A stretch of 55,672 bases of DNA, taken from positions 1 to 55,672 of the forward strand of contig JASJQH010006887.1 in NCBI GenBank assembly GCA_040143965.1, written 5' to 3'. This document shows positions 55,599-55,672 of the stretch, in pieces. The translations under genes and the position numbers were made by a program. The stretch's first letter is position 1. The number at the start of each line of letters is the position of its first letter. The notes beneath the pieces are model-generated. The model saw nothing but the letters and a program-made list of their open reading frames with translations. It ran no database searches and was not told the origin of the DNA. This DNA comes from Basidiobolus ranarum (lineage: Eukaryota > Basidiobolomycota > Basidiobolomycetes > Basidiobolales).

Positions 55599-55610
55599 GC
55601 CTTCTGGTAA
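55596..55610 (+). other. In-frame TGA plus AFW-TAA extension of TOR
   Basis: TGA GCC TTC TGG TAA follows the last called codon of TOR. Family members end W-C-(P/S/A)-F-W-stop, so these five codons are the expected ending with TGA in place of the Cys codon. A GTGAGC donor-like sequence also starts at 55595. Confidence 0.8.
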
Positions 55611-55672
55611 ATACAATCCCAACGCCCAACCCCGGCCCCCTCCGAGCCGCCCCCCTGGTGAATATGACACCC
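55611..55672. other. G+C-rich window end
   Basis: After atacaatcc the sequence turns C-rich (aacgcccaaccccggccccc and more), unlike the AT-rich 3' flanks of every other gene here. It may be low-quality contig-end sequence. Confidence 0.5.

Overview
The window is about 55.7 kb of intron-rich fungal nuclear DNA, roughly 40% G+C. Genes are close together, introns are mostly 50-70 bp with GT..AG ends, and one carries a perfect TACTAAC branch site. Products are typical of fungi (Gtr2, Pro1 with a PUA domain, pantothenate-pathway KPHMT, epsin, TAF8). Some traits are commoner in early-diverging fungi and animals than in yeasts: a Siva-like cysteine-rich protein, an HSC20 co-chaperone with its N-terminal tetracysteine site, PAAF1, and head-to-head HSP60/HSP10. 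I infer an early-diverging filamentous fungus (Mucoromycota or Zoopagomycota); the species cannot be told from sequence alone.

Layout, left to right. (-) partial secreted glycine-rich repeat protein at the edge; about 2 kb without a recognised gene; (-) ATP synthase F1 delta; (-) uS12 prolyl hydroxylase (OGFOD1/Tpa1); (-) KPHMT; (+) HAT1; (+) glutamate 5-kinase; (-) Gtr2/RagC; (-) Bcp1/BCCIP; (-) SUMO; (+) TAF8; (+) peptidyl-tRNA hydrolase; (+) Siva-like; (-) PH-domain protein; (+) L-type lectin; (-) transportin; (-) COA1; (-) HSC20/Jac1; (-) PAAF1/Rpn14; (-) epsin; (-) HSP60; (+) HSP10; (-) CDC45; (-) COG5; (+) TOR kinase, whose stop lies 75 bp from the right edge.

There is no operon logic. 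Functions still cluster: seven products are mitochondrial or probably so (F1 delta, KPHMT, peptidyl-tRNA hydrolase, COA1, HSC20, HSP60, HSP10); HSP60 and HSP10 share one divergent control region with heat-shock-element-like sites; Gtr2 and TOR belong to the same TORC1 nutrient pathway but lie 33 kb apart. Of 22 complete genes other than TOR, 14 end in TAA, 6 in TAG and 2 in TGA, so TGA works as a real stop here. I saw no convincing tRNA, rRNA, CRISPR array or intact transposon.

The most striking observation is at the TOR C-terminus. The universally conserved FATC ending ...CYIGWC-x-FW reads here ...CYIGW-TGA-A-F-W-TAA: a TGA stands exactly where the redox-active cysteine should be, and the last three residues and a normal TAA follow in frame. 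Sequence error, an unseen splice, read-through or selenocysteine recoding are all possible; the G+C-rich contig tail just downstream makes error a serious candidate.
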